From positions 2,666,001 through 2,730,000 of the forward strand of contig JAZGTN010000098.1 in NCBI GenBank assembly GCA_037783415.1: 64,000 bases of DNA. Direction: 5' to 3'. The DNA is from Leptasterias polaris (taxonomy: Eukaryota; Echinodermata; Asteroidea; Forcipulatida; Asteriidae). The position numbers were made by a program, and so were the translations under genes. Under the pieces are notes generated by a model. That model was not told the origin of the DNA, did not search any database, and worked only from the letters and a program-made list of their open reading frames with translations. Of the stretch, positions 33,309-43,200 are shown piece after piece; positions within the stretch are counted from its first letter, which is position 1; each line of letters starts with the position of its first letter.

Positions 33309-33638
33309 TAGTCTTGGTGCAAGACGTCCCTGTTCTGTATTTCCACGATCCACCCCATTACAAATTGCCGCCAATAGAGGGCGCTATCATTCCACGAACC
33401 GCTATCACCCACGAACCGCTATCACAGGAACGTCTTGGGAATCTCGTCGAGTATCACGTGATACAATCGCTGTGACCTATATCTGCATATTCACATTGAG
33501 GTCACAACGCAGTTTGACGAGATTCCCAAGACGTTCCTGTGATAGCGGTTCGTGGAATGATAGCGCCCTCTATTGGCGGCAATTTGTAATGGGGCGGATC
33601 GTGGAAATACAGAACAGGGACGTCTTGCACCAAGACTA
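33309..33638. mobile_element. 330-bp foldback element of the TAGTCTTGG family (9-bp TSD)
   Basis: The ends are TAGTCTTGGTGCAAGACGTC and GACGTCTTGCACCAAGACTA, flanked by the perfect 9-bp duplication TGCGATCAT at 33300-33308 and 33639-33647. Almost the whole element is an inverted repeat with arms of about 123-143 bp and a centre of about 65 bp. The left arm has an extra ACGAACCGCTATCACC copy. Its terminus matches the right terminus of the 2.2-2.9-kb elements over about 20 of 22 positions, so it is a short member of the same family. Confidence 0.9.
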
Positions 33639-33719
33639 TGCGATCATGTGCGATAGTTGCTTTGCTGTGTGCGTACCATCTTCATCTCATTTTAAATTTA
33701 CTTCACAAACAAGACTTAA

Positions 33720-34063
33720 AGGGTCTGTACAACATTGGTAAGAATGAAAATATAAATGTTCACAGATTTGCACATAACTTACATGGTGTAAAGATGGTCA
33801 TGGTGGAAAACTTCCCTTGAAATAGTTTTGCTTGAAACGCCATAGTTTTTAGGAAATGAGTAAAATAATAGTCTTTATGCTGCAGGATAAATTCCGATGT
33901 TTGAAAAGAAGTTAAAACACATAAGGGGGGTTTTCACTGTTGTCTCTCGACTCCGAAGACCGATTTAGCTGAAACTTTCACAGGTTTGTTATTTCATGTA
34001 TATGTTGGGTCACATTAAGTTTTGATACAGGTCTTTGGCAATTACCAATGTTGTACACACCCT
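33720..34063. mobile_element. TTAA MITE (AGGGTGTGTACAAC family), copy 2
   Basis: The left terminus AGGGTCTGTACAACATTGGT is mirrored by ACCAATGTTGTACACACCCT. TTAA flanks both sides (33716-33719 and 34064-34067). Non-coding; a TTAA target suggests mobilisation by a piggyBac- or Kolobok-type transposase. Confidence 0.8.
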
Positions 34064-34067
34064 TTAA

Positions 34068-34310
34068 AGGAATGAATACTTTTGTTGATTGTCAAAGACC
34101 AGTATCCTCACTTGTCAGTATCCGAACATGTGCATACAATATCAAACCTATACAAATTTGGTCATCGAGGTTGCAGAAAAAATAATGAAAGATATAACAC
34201 CCTTGTTGCGTATAGAATTGTGTGCTTTCAAATGCCTGAAGCCTTTCTCATATTCAAATGTGTTGGTGAGAACATTTGGAGAATGCACCTATATAAGGTA
34301 TACCATCCCT
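34068..34310. mobile_element. Second TTAA MITE abutting the first
   Basis: It starts at the TTAA (34064-34067) that ends the previous element and stops at the next TTAA (34311-34314). The start AGGAATGAATAC and the end ATACCATCCCT are weakly inverted. GATTGTCAAAGACCAGTATC near the left links it to the right end of the same family in inverted orientation. Confidence 0.55.
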
Positions 34311-34314
34311 TTAA

Positions 34315-35252
34315 AGGCCGATACCCCCTGATACGCAACTACGAAGTACTCAGATTATAAACTACTTCTACGGTAGATTGTCATAATGGACACGTTTCAC
34401 CCTTGAACAAATCTAATCTATCATAATTAATTATACAAGACTGCACATTCATTACCTTCATTACCAATTATTACAAGTATTTTATTTGATTGACGTATTG
34501 GTAAAAAAATACCTCGTTATAGAACATCAATACTAGGCAAGAAATGATTTGATAGAGTGTTTACCTAAAGCTACAAGCGGAAAACTGAACTCATTGCTTT
34601 TTATTCCCCATGTATGAATGTCCTTCGCAAATGCCATTATAAATCTCAGACTGCACGCCACATCAACATTTTCAAGTCTTTTCAAGTTCTGGGGGTCCTG
34701 ATGAGGCATATCTGCCTGGATAGCGTTTTAGCACAATCAGAACCGGTCTTATCTCGGTTTATTTTATAAATTATACTGACTCGTTTCATTTTATTTTTTT
34801 GACTGAAAGGGACTTTGGGAGCTAAGTGACCCCCCACACCCGTATTTTCCAAAGTTGTCGACTAACTTTTGTGAAACTTGCGATACGTGTTCATTTTACC
34901 AATTAGTTATACTACTTTGACATAAACAAGTCCCTTTTTAAGTCGTATTAACTGTCCCCATAAATTCCGTAGTGTTCGTCAAAAGTTTTATTTTATTATT
35001 GGGTCACCCTTCGGGTGCTATAATCTTTAGTTCATACCATTTATAGTAAAACATTTGTATTTTGATTTTGTTTTCAATTAAGGCCGTCAGCTTTAAGAGA
35101 AGAGTATGCAACGATGAGGTCTGGTTGACATTTTAGTATTTCTTGGGCTGAAACGGTAGAAATTATCTTGCTGAAAATAGTATATTGATACAAAATAAAC
35201 AAAACTGAAAATACAAAATCATGGCCACTGGATATGGTGGCCACTATTCCCA
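34315..35252. other. Intergenic, nothing recognised
   Basis: No coding frame or terminal repeat recognised. Confidence 0.4.
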
Positions 35253-35522
35253 CAGTGCAATCAACACTATCACGTGACACACCACGACCACCTTTTTAAA
35301 GGGAATCCAAAACAAGAGGAACTTTTGTTTAAAAAGTCAGAAAATAAATTTTAAAAACTTTCAAAAATGTTTAAACCCTTGGAATTTTGGGGAAAATGTC
35401 TGAAATTTGTGACCTTTAATGGATGAAGCGGGAAGACGTTACAGGTAAAATTATGGCAGTGGGCACATCCGCAATGTCCTGATTTGTCAATGTGAATGTC
35501 TCATTTCAAAGTGTTAATTAAA
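35253..35522 (+). repeat. Direct repeat, copy 1
   Basis: From AGTGCAATCAACACTATCACG to TTTCAAAGTGTTAATTA. It is repeated at 35679-35995, an offset of about 426 bp. Shared blocks include CACGTGACACACCACGACC and GATGAAGCGGGAAGA. Confidence 0.75.
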
Positions 35523-35678
35523 ATATCCCTTATATTTGGATATTTCAAAGTCATACTTCCAGGGGGATATGATCAAGCGATGCATTCTGGGAAAGAAAAC
35601 AACATGGCGCTGGCGAGATCGTACACCACTGGGAACGAGGTTGGTTCCAAGCATCCTATATCTATTACAAATTTACAT

Positions 35679-35995
35679 AGTGCATTCAACACTGTCACGT
35701 GACACACCACGACCACTTTTTAAAGGGAATACAAATCAAGAGGAACTTTTGTTTAAAATCCCCAAAAATAAATTTAACAAACTTTCAAAAACGTGGGACC
35801 CAAGATTAAAACGTTTAAACACTTTGAATTTAGGGAAAATAGTCTGAAAAATTTGTGACCTCTATTGGATGAAGCGGGAAGAAGTTACAGGCAAAAACAT
35901 GGCAGTGGGCACATTTGCAAGGTCCTGATAGGGTTAAACATCTACATTACATAAACATTTGTCAAAGTGAATGTCTCATTTCAAAGTGTTATAAT
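35679..35995 (+). repeat. Direct repeat, copy 2
   Basis: Matches 35253-35522 with scattered differences and about 35 extra bases near its end (around 35930-35965). A local tandem duplication of non-coding DNA. Confidence 0.75.
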
Positions 35996-36540
35996 TACAG
36001 TTCAAAATTAATGTTTGATTTTAGTTCTGGCACAATATACAACTCACAGTGTTTGAGTGTCACACAACATTACACGAAAATCGTGACACAAGACTGTTTA
36101 ACAATTCTTTACAGGCCTAAACGACGGCTTGACTAATCGGTATCTGTGCAAAAATACGGAGCTCCTAAAGGGACAGGCAAAACAAATTGAAAAATGTAAA
36201 ACAAATAAATAAATATAACTATTTCGTTTGCGTGCATTTTTTTCTAAATTTATTTTACCTGCCCCTTTTGGGGCTCCGTACGAAAGACGTAAACCGTTAA
36301 AAAAAATACAATCTTGTTAAAACTATACTGGTGCTAACTAATACGATACCACAGTCTAGAACTTAGTAGAAGCCTTCGTGAAGTTAGTGGGACGTCATAC
36401 GTTTTTACGTAACGATTTTTCGTTTTTCGCAGGTTTGCGTTAGCGGCAGTCCCTTTGTCTCAACTATTCCCAGATGTTTTTAAATTAATATTGCTGCTAT
36501 TGTAAGTAGGTTTATTTTTTTCTTCGTTTTTGTTGTTTTG
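35996..36540. other. Intergenic, nothing recognised
   Basis: AT-rich sequence. GGAGCTCC near 36160 and GGGGCTCCGTACG near 36270 may be ends of a small inverted element, not resolved. Confidence 0.35.
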
Positions 36541-36905
36541 GGTTTGTTTTGGGTTGTGGTTTTTTTTTTGGGGGGGACACGGTTTTTTGGAAGGTGACAA
36601 TTGATTCCGCTTTGGGTTTCCCCCCTCCTAGTCATATTGTTTTTTATTTTTTATTTTTTGTTTGTTGTTTTGGGGGGGGGGGGGGTTTTCTCCCCCAAAT
36701 GAAAACAATGTTGTGCGTTTTATGTCAAAACATCTGGTACATCTGGTATTTGTACTATAGAGGATTGTACAAACTAACCCAGATGGGCTCCAATGGGGCA
36801 TTGGGGAATGTAGCGGGGAAGGCGGGGGGTGGGCGGGGAAGGAATGGCACATGGGTTGGGGCTGATGGGGGGGGGGGTGCTCCGTCCCCCCGTGGGGTGT
36901 GCTGG
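36541..36905 (+). repeat. G-rich low-complexity tract
   Basis: Poly-G runs of 7-13 bases (near 36570, 36672 and 36868) alternate with T-rich stretches and a GGGG(C/A)-rich segment. There is strong potential for G-quadruplexes on the plus strand. The open frames across it are low-complexity artefacts. Confidence 0.6.
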
Positions 36906-37145
36906 TGATCGTAGGGGATATCAAAAGTACGCTGAAACCTGTTCTGATGCTAAGAAATAGGGGAACATAGGTAAAGGCCTACTTTCAAATCGCACTTAAA
37001 TGTAATTGATATGATTTACGATTAAAACACGTAGCAAAACGAATCACTAGTGCTGACTCAGGACTCAGGATTGTGAAAAGGTAAATTGCCTCAAAAGTCG
37101 AAACAAATTGAAATGATCGTTACCTCTTAGTTATTGCCAAAATAT

Positions 37146-38084
37146 TCATGTAATTAAATCAGTAGTTGGACCATACCGACTGCAAAATATCTGACGAAAT
37201 CCATTCCGAAACTGACGGTACTTGAAAGCGTAGATCATCGGGTTGACGCAAGAGTTTGTGGCAACCATTGCAACAGAAAGATAATAAAACCATTCCTTAA
37301 GTGTTATGTCCAAACCCAGGTTAAACATGAGAAAGATGACTTGGTTGGGTGTCCAGCAGATCAAGAACGTGATGAAAACGATCAGGAGCATCTTGAAAGT
37401 GTTGCGTCTTGCCCGTAGGAGGGACTCGGCCATGTCCGGTGCGTTTGCTCCACCGGGAAGATGTGCGGCTGGTGCCGGGCCGACACGGGCTGCTCCTCGC
37501 TTCATCTCCACACTGATGCGAGTATAGGCGAAGAGCATCACACCTACTGGGATGACGTATTGCACCGTAGCCACGATGACTCCTATTATCTTTGCTCCTG
37601 GAATGGAAACCGTAACGCACTGTCCACTTTGCTCCTCAAATATTATAAGATTATAGTACTTGACAAGGGCAGCAAGAATCCAACACATCGACATGGCTAC
37701 ACCGACTTTAAGTCGGGGCCAAGCGGCGAAAAATGCCTGATACTTGAAGGGGTGAACGATAGCGAAATACCGCTCCATGGTCAAAACTAAGAGGTTGAAA
37801 GTCGACATTACGGAGAAGAAGAAAAAGATGAAAATGACCCAGACGTGGCAAATGAATCGACCCAGAGCGTTGCTTGGTATGGGCTCGGGAAGTGGAGTTT
37901 CACTCTTCAGGAGAATCACTGTCGAGCCCAAGAAATCAATCACTGCTTGATGAAAGATGAAGGCGTTCGTACGAGTTTGCATCGATCGTACTTTGAAGAT
38001 GACGAAGCATACTAAGCCATTGCCCAGGATCCCAGTAATGCCAACGATGTCTTGGTAGATACGCAAAAGAAGATTTTCTTCCAT
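37146..38084 (-). CDS. Rhodopsin-like (class A) GPCR 3, single exon, intact
   Basis: A 312-residue receptor. Landmarks: GN at 21-22; Asp50; Cys79 (TM3) with Cys156 (ECL2); ERY at 104-106; CWTP at 243-246; NPMIY at 281-285; a short cytoplasmic tail ending TTDLIT. TM1-TM2 and ICL3 are almost identical to GPCR 1, with RISVEMKRGAARVGPAPA shared word for word. ECL1 (SETPLPEPIPSNAL) and TM4/ECL2 (AALVKYYNLIIFEEQSGQC) are its own. One intronless frame with no defects. TM3 is very rich in Phe (FIFFFFSVM). Function as for GPCR 1: a G-protein-coupled membrane receptor with unknown ligand. Confidence 0.93.
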   Translation of the reverse strand: MEENLLLRIYQDIVGITGILGNGLVCFVIFKVRSMQTRTNAFIFHQAVIDFLGSTVILLKSETPLPEPIPSNALGRFICHVWVIFIFFFFSVMSTFNLLVLTMERYFAIVHPFKYQAFFAAWPRLKVGVAMSMCWILAALVKYYNLIIFEEQSGQCVTVSIPGAKIIGVIVATVQYVIPVGVMLFAYTRISVEMKRGAARVGPAPAAHLPGGANAPDMAESLLRARRNTFKMLLIVFITFLICWTPNQVIFLMFNLGLDITLKEWFYYLSVAMVATNSCVNPMIYAFKYRQFRNGFRQIFCSRYGPTTDLIT

Positions 38085-38212
38085 GTTTTTTTGTCAAATT
38101 CGTGCAAGTTAAGTAACTGTACAGTGCACAACTTATGGCAGTTATTTGTAGTTTCACTCCTGCTCTTTTTTTTAAAGGAATGATCAAAAGGTGCAGTACG
38201 TTCCTTATAAAT

Positions 38213-38221
38213 CTCTCGGCG
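38213..38221 (-). promoter_or_regulatory. TATA-like box of GPCR 3
   Basis: TTTATAAGG on the minus strand, about 130 bp upstream of the ATG at 38084. Confidence 0.4.
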
Positions 38222-38682
38222 GAGTCACCGACCCACATTATTCTTTATGCACAATCTTTCAAAATAACTAAAATTAAATTTAGTGAACGTTGAGGTCGCC
38301 CTAGTAATAATATGGAAACTTTTTAGCTATTGTTCCTTTTTTCCCTTTCAAATAAGATTACTGTACTTAACGTTTAGCTGTCCGTGCTTGATTTACTACA
38401 ACGACTGACAGAGAACAGTTGCTCTCATTCAGCCTTTAGAAGAAAAATGGGTCTGAAAGTTGATACCATCTTGAAGAAGCCCTCATACTCACGGCTGTAT
38501 TCCTACTGCAAGGTAACTGCAGCCTGTGCACACGCAGCTTTGTTTTGCCTATTTCATCTATTGTTCCGCATGCATTAAGCACTGGTTCACCTTGAAGTGA
38601 TTTGCCTTGAAGTAAAAAATACAACTGAGCTTTGGTTTGGGAACAGGAAGTTAAAGATGCACATTACAACACATTCACCTTC
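38222..38682. other. Intergenic, nothing recognised
   Basis: Upstream flank of GPCR 3; no further site recognised. Confidence 0.35.
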
Positions 38683-39331
38683 TATAGATCATATGACCTT
38701 TGACATTACGTTTTACAAAAGAGCCACAGAGCCTGGACTTCCTGCAGGCACAGTTTGTACGCAGCTCAATGGAAGAAAACAATAATACTTATTATATACC
38801 TCATATATAGATCCCTCTAATCTGATTGGTTAAAAGTGGAGTCATTGAAATAGCTGGGCCCCCTTTTTCTATCAAGATGAAGTCATAATTAACTGTGCCC
38901 GGGGCACAGCAAATTCGGTATATAAAAGAAATATTGACTGCTTAATATTCGGGGCACAGTTAAAATTATAGGCCCCCGGTGATGTCAAAACCAAACCATG
39001 ACAATGCCCTCAGCTTCACTTCGGGCATAGTCATGGTTTTGACATCACCGGGGGCCTATAATTTTAACTGTGCCCCGAATATTAAGCAGTCAATATTTCT
39101 ATATTATTTTATGGAGATTGCACTGTCTGATTTTCTCAACTTTTGATATGAAGAAAGGGGGACATCTCAAAAGCTGTATAGCAGTTGCTTTTGTAACTAT
39201 TGAATTTATGTGAAAATTACGACACAAAATGTAAATTTTCCCATATGGCCTGTGCAGTATCTCGCCCGTCAGGAAATGCATTAGAATGTACAAGGTCAAC
39301 ATTTCCGTAAACAAAGGTAACATGGTCTATA
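38683..39331. mobile_element. TA-flanked MITE (TATAGACCATG family) with a nested insertion
   Basis: It starts TATAGATCATATGACCT and ends AGGTAACATGGTCTATA. The body matches the shorter copy at 49177-49500 (AAAAGAGCCACAGAGCC, GGAGATTGCACTGTCTG). About 315 bp at 38790-39103 are absent from that copy, so this element was invaded by another. Confidence 0.75.
38928..39099. mobile_element. Long hairpin nested in the MITE
   Basis: The left arm (38928-39002) and right arm (39030-39099) are inverted copies over about 70 bp: GAAATATTGACTGCTTAATA ... GGCCCCCGGTGATGTC against its complement. The only visible difference is a four-base CAAA insertion. The loop is about 27 bp and has its own TGCCC / GGGCA stem. 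It is the core of a foldback element covering about 38790-39103. Confidence 0.8.
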
Positions 39332-39490
39332 CAGCGGCTCTTCGACCGCGACTAAAAATAGAGGTATTTCAATCGATGTGACATGATAACTCACTTGAAG
39401 ATTATCATTTTCAAGAACTTCAAAGCAAATAATTATTCAGATTCTTGTACTTGAGTGGACAAGAGTAAAACATGAAGGTTTCCCTGTTAA

Positions 39491-39831
39491 ACCTAAAGAG
39501 GCTGTGTCGCTATGATCAAGGCAGACCTGTGGCGGTACGTTGAAATAGGCCATGGTGCGGCCATCTTGATTTCCTGCCGTTTAAATCAATGTATCCAAAC
39601 CGAGGCTGGAAGGGCAACAATTTTAGTCTGGTTCCTTTTTGTATAATGACTATTGGCATCCAATTTATTGGATACAAGGAGCATGACCAAGATGGTTGCA
39701 GCATGATAAACGTCAAGTTATGAACGCTCATACAGTAACAGCACGCGGTAGATGAGTGGGAGAGCATAACTGATGATGGGGAGTACATTACACAGCCACA
39801 GGCCTGCTTTGATCATGACGACACAGCCCCT
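39491..39831. mobile_element. TTAA MITE (GGCTGTGTCG termini)
   Basis: AAGAGGCTGTGTCGCTATGATC at the left is mirrored by GATCATGACGACACAGCCCC at the right, with CAGGCCTGTGGC-type sequence inside both. TTAA flanks it at 39487-39490 and 39832-39835. Confidence 0.75.
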
Positions 39832-39835
39832 TTAA

Positions 39836-40886
39836 GTCATTTTTATCTTCATCAACTCCGCCTCTTCTTGTTACATTGAGATAAAATTTCTCTTAGATAG
39901 TTTGTTGAACTTGAACTTGAAACGGTAGAAGAAGAGACGTGTCCGGAATTTGTACACATAGAGTTAAATACAGAGAACATATACCTTAGTAAACCTTCGA
40001 TAATTCTTAGAACATCACTACAGAGATTAATGCACGGTGTCACCTGCATCTCAGGAGTATAGTTATAATAAGTAATATTGGCAATTAATACTAATGACAA
40101 TTTTAGTTACAGATGGCGACAAATACAGAATACACATTGAATGTACAAAGAGTTAAGTCATATCCATCAATTACGCATCAAACCAGCCAACTATGTTTAC
40201 CTAAAATGCGAGCATTGTTTTCTTTAAAAGATTCTTTTCAAAAGCCAATAATTTGAACGTAAAGTTGAAAAATGGTTCAGGGTATTGAAAGGAAGTCATA
40301 TTCGAGAAAACCGTAGTTGAAAGTCTTTAAAAATGTAACAGCTGATTTCGGTTGTTCCAACAAAAATTAAGAACAATGGTGTTTATACATGCTGACAATT
40401 GTGCATGGTTTGTCACTGTTTCTCCTGACTCACACGGATTAAGCCCAAATTTTCACAAGTTTGTTATTTCATGTATAATGGTTGATCACACAAAACATGA
40501 ACAATCTCTGCGACTATTGTGTCAGCTCTATACCAAATCTTTATAACACATTTAACTTTTAGCAAACAGCAGATTACTGTTTTTTCTGAACATAAAGAGT
40601 GACATTGGCAAATTAAGGTACTACTGTCTCGTAATTTTTTTCACAATTAGAAAGATTAGTCTTACTATTAGATTTCAGCTACAAGTTGCACACAGTTGCA
40701 GTTAACCGTAGAGGGGGCAATATTTGCACTGGAAAGATCCAAAGAGAAGACGCCCGATCAGAGCTTACAAGTAGTTGGTGTTATTGGAGATTTGTCCCAC
40801 AGTTTGTGTGTTCCCCGTACGGTAAATTAACATAGGCTGAAGGAAGTTGATTCAAAAGAGGGCGCTAACAGACGAAATTTCTAAAG
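39836..40886. other. Intergenic with a degraded TTAA MITE
   Basis: At about 40420-40510 the blocks CACACGGATTAAGCCC and CACAAGTTTGTTATTTC resemble the 3' half of the AGGGTGTGTACAAC MITE family. No gene recognised. Confidence 0.4.
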
Positions 40887-40962
40887 GCCTAGCAGGGTCT
40901 TTCTCGTAGGCTAAATTCAGCCTACGAGATTTAGCCTTGAGAAAGACTCTGCTAGGGTCAAA
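40887..40962. repeat. Short hairpin element
   Basis: CCTAGCAGGGTCTTTCTC at the left is mirrored by GAGAAAGACTCTGCTAGG at the right. An inner stem GTAGGCTAAATTCAGCCTAC is a near-perfect palindrome. About 75 bp; probably a very short MITE. Confidence 0.6.
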
Positions 40963-42104
40963 ACGTCATCAGGTACTTTTTTGTTCTTTTATACCATGGA
41001 TGGTAGAGCAGTTTGCAACGGCTTTTTCCATTTTCTCACGAAGTTTCTACACATTTCGCCGTATGATGGGAAAGAATCTCCGAGGGGATAGAATCTCCTG
41101 CCACACCAGCGACAAATGGTCACGTTGTCTTCGGGTTGAGCGCTTTGAGCTGTAAAAAGCACTTGTTTTGTAATAGATATGGTTTGAAAGCTATTTCATT
41201 AAAGTATAATATAATTATTCATCCCTTGAAATTGTGAGGTTTTTGTGTAATTTTATGGCAGAGCAAGGTCCGCTATTTTGTAGAACGGACTCACAAAAAT
41301 TGGAGGGCCATCAGTTAAAATCATCACTATTGGGATGAGTGACAACTCTTTGTATTATAGTTAAATTCATAACGGAGTTACAACATTTTAGTATGCTAGA
41401 TTTAACTTTGACAATGCTAATTTAAAATTTTCATATTGTTATTAACTTGTGACCGCACTCTTCAAAGTGTGAATTCAACACTTTATAGTTTTAAGAAAAC
41501 ATTCTCCGCTGGTTTTAGTTCAAGAGGCAAATTTATGTATTTTTGAATCACTGCTCACTTATAACAACACACTGTAGAGGCGTGTTCTTTCGCATGCACA
41601 ACTCTTAAAAAGGTTAAGGAGCACTTCTAAACAGAGATAAGGCAGTGTGCCCCCTTTACTACGACTCCAGACAGATAATTGTATTCCAAAGATACCTCGG
41701 TTTATAACCTTGTAAGTTGTAGCTGTCACATCCATTAACCCGGTTTGAAATACAGATATAGACAAATTCTGACGCCAGGAATTTGAAAGCGTGAAGTTTA
41801 AAGATCTACTTCAACGGCACTAAGATAATTTAAACTTTGCCGAAATCCAATCAATTTGTGTTTCATGATTACGTATATTTCAAAGAAAATCCTTAGCGGT
41901 GGTTGCGTAATTTAAAAAAAGGGTCATTTTGACCAGCGTTCACCCCCTCCTCATAGCGAGTTTTTGGAAACAGCGTGTCACGTGATGAAAATATACCATA
42001 GACTTTGATGACGTACATGAATGGAAACGGCTTGTTTACCCCCCGCGCAGCGGAGTGTGTTTATTGTACGCGTCTATAGCTATTTTCACGGTTACGAAAA
42101 CAAA
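40963..42104. other. Intergenic, nothing recognised
   Basis: AT-rich. No coding frame above background or inverted repeat was recognised. Confidence 0.4.
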
Positions 42105-42322
42105 ATGTCAGACACTAGCGGATCGTGGGAGGAACATAGTGTAGACGAAGAAGAATTAGTAAATACATATGATAGTATTGATAGTGAGGATAGCTCTGAC
42201 GGTTGAGGGAGCTCCTCCGAAGACGAAGAGGGCGTTGATGAAGCTGGGGGAGTTGCCGAACCATATACATGTAGGTTTGAGCCACTGGCCGCAGAGGATC
42301 GCGAACTTATATATTTCCATTA
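42105..42322 (+). pseudogene. Acidic reading frame with one stop, possibly P2X7-like tail family
   Basis: The ATG at 42105 is in a good context (CAAAATGTC) and opens MSDTSGSWEEHSVDEEELV, rich in Ser, Asp and Glu. A TGA at 42204-42206 interrupts it, but the same frame continues GSSSEDEEGVDEAGGVAEPY then RFEPLAAEDREL to a stop at 42320-42322. The acidic N-terminus followed by PY..RFEPL resembles invertebrate proteins annotated as P2X7-like, many of them repetitive. That link is from memory and weak. It is cut off 11 bp later by the inverted repeat at 42334. Confidence 0.35.
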
Positions 42323-42333
42323 ACGTCAACGTA

Positions 42334-42685
42334 ACAGGGTGTTTAGATAATCTTCCAAGTTAGCTGGTGGACAGTACAAACGAACTATTCAAACCTAATC
42401 TCCCCACTCCAAGCTGTGTACAATTGGGCTTTGTACCATTAGCATTTGAAATGGCGCTGTAGGAAACAGCATTTATCTAGAAAATTCAAACTGCCAATTA
42501 AGCAGTCACTGTTTTTTATTTAAATGATCTAGTTGTAATACATCTAGGATTCCTCAAAAGGTTAAGAGTACAAACGAGATCTTAACAAAGCCCAATTGTA
42601 CACAGCTTGGAGTGGGGAGATTAGGTTTGAATAGTTCGTTTGTACTGTCCACCAGCTAACTTGGAAGATTATCTAAACACCCTGT
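42334..42685. repeat. Perfect 101-bp inverted repeat with a 150-bp spacer
   Basis: The left arm 42334-42434 (ACAGGGTGTTTAGATAATC ... GGGCTTTGT) and right arm 42585-42685 are exact reverse complements along their full length as far as I can read. The terminal CAGGGTG resembles hAT ends, but no 8-bp target duplication is visible in the flanks. No frame. Arm identity indicates recent formation or correction. Confidence 0.85.
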
Positions 42686-42876
42686 GTTTATGAGCAGATT
42701 ATCGAAGCCATCAAAGTGCTACCACAAAACACCAGTGCTGATGGTGTGAATACCACTTGTTTAATTTTGCATTTTTCACAAACTTGATGTGATATTGTGA
42801 TGACCAGTTTGAATGAAACCTGTGGCTATTTATTATCAACAAACATTTAAAACTATTGTATATAGTATTATGCTAC

Positions 42877-43200
42877 TTACAGAAGTATATGTTTTGATGC
42901 TTCTGTGCCTGTCCAGTCTGACTCTCCGTTTGTGAAGCATGTGATGGCACTGTAGTTGGCGCTTTCATGGTTGGAATTGACCCTGGCGTAAGCCTGTTGT
43001 TTTAGTTGCGATGTTGAATCCCGACAGTCGTCTGTAAAATGGGCACTACAAATCATTGTCCATTTTGTCAACGTGAAGTTTTTCCGTGTGTTGGTCACGA
43101 AACCCACCCCCTTCTCTGGACAGGATCTCTTGGAAATCGGTAAAAAACTCACATCTGGATTCTTATTTGTGTTCCGAGTACATCCACCGACAGCACATGA
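42877..43200 (-). pseudogene. THAP-type zinc-finger exon
   Basis: Read on the minus strand from about 43190, the frame gives NSCAVGGCTRNTNKN, then SFLPISKRS, and GFVTNTRKNFTLTKW followed by TMICSAHFTDDC. This matches the THAP domain: C-x4-C at the start (CAVGGC), a central Trp, and C-x2-H (CSAH) about 45 residues later, a sequence-specific DNA-binding module found in host regulators and in P-element or Kolobok transposases. No ATG lies in frame between the preceding stop and the first Cys, so the original start is mutated or lies in another exon. The remaining 40 codons, to a stop at 42877, are unrecognised. Confidence 0.6.

Noticed and set aside
36549..36908. 119-codon and antisense 98-codon frames
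   Set aside because: They run through poly-G and T-rich low complexity; Gly- and Pro-rich composition is an artefact of the homopolymers.
37306..37527. Open frame antisense to GPCR ICL3-TM6 (also at 5021, 12316, 47120, 49771, 57824)
   Set aside because: It is open in every copy only because the sense sequence is nearly identical in that block. It has no independent protein features.
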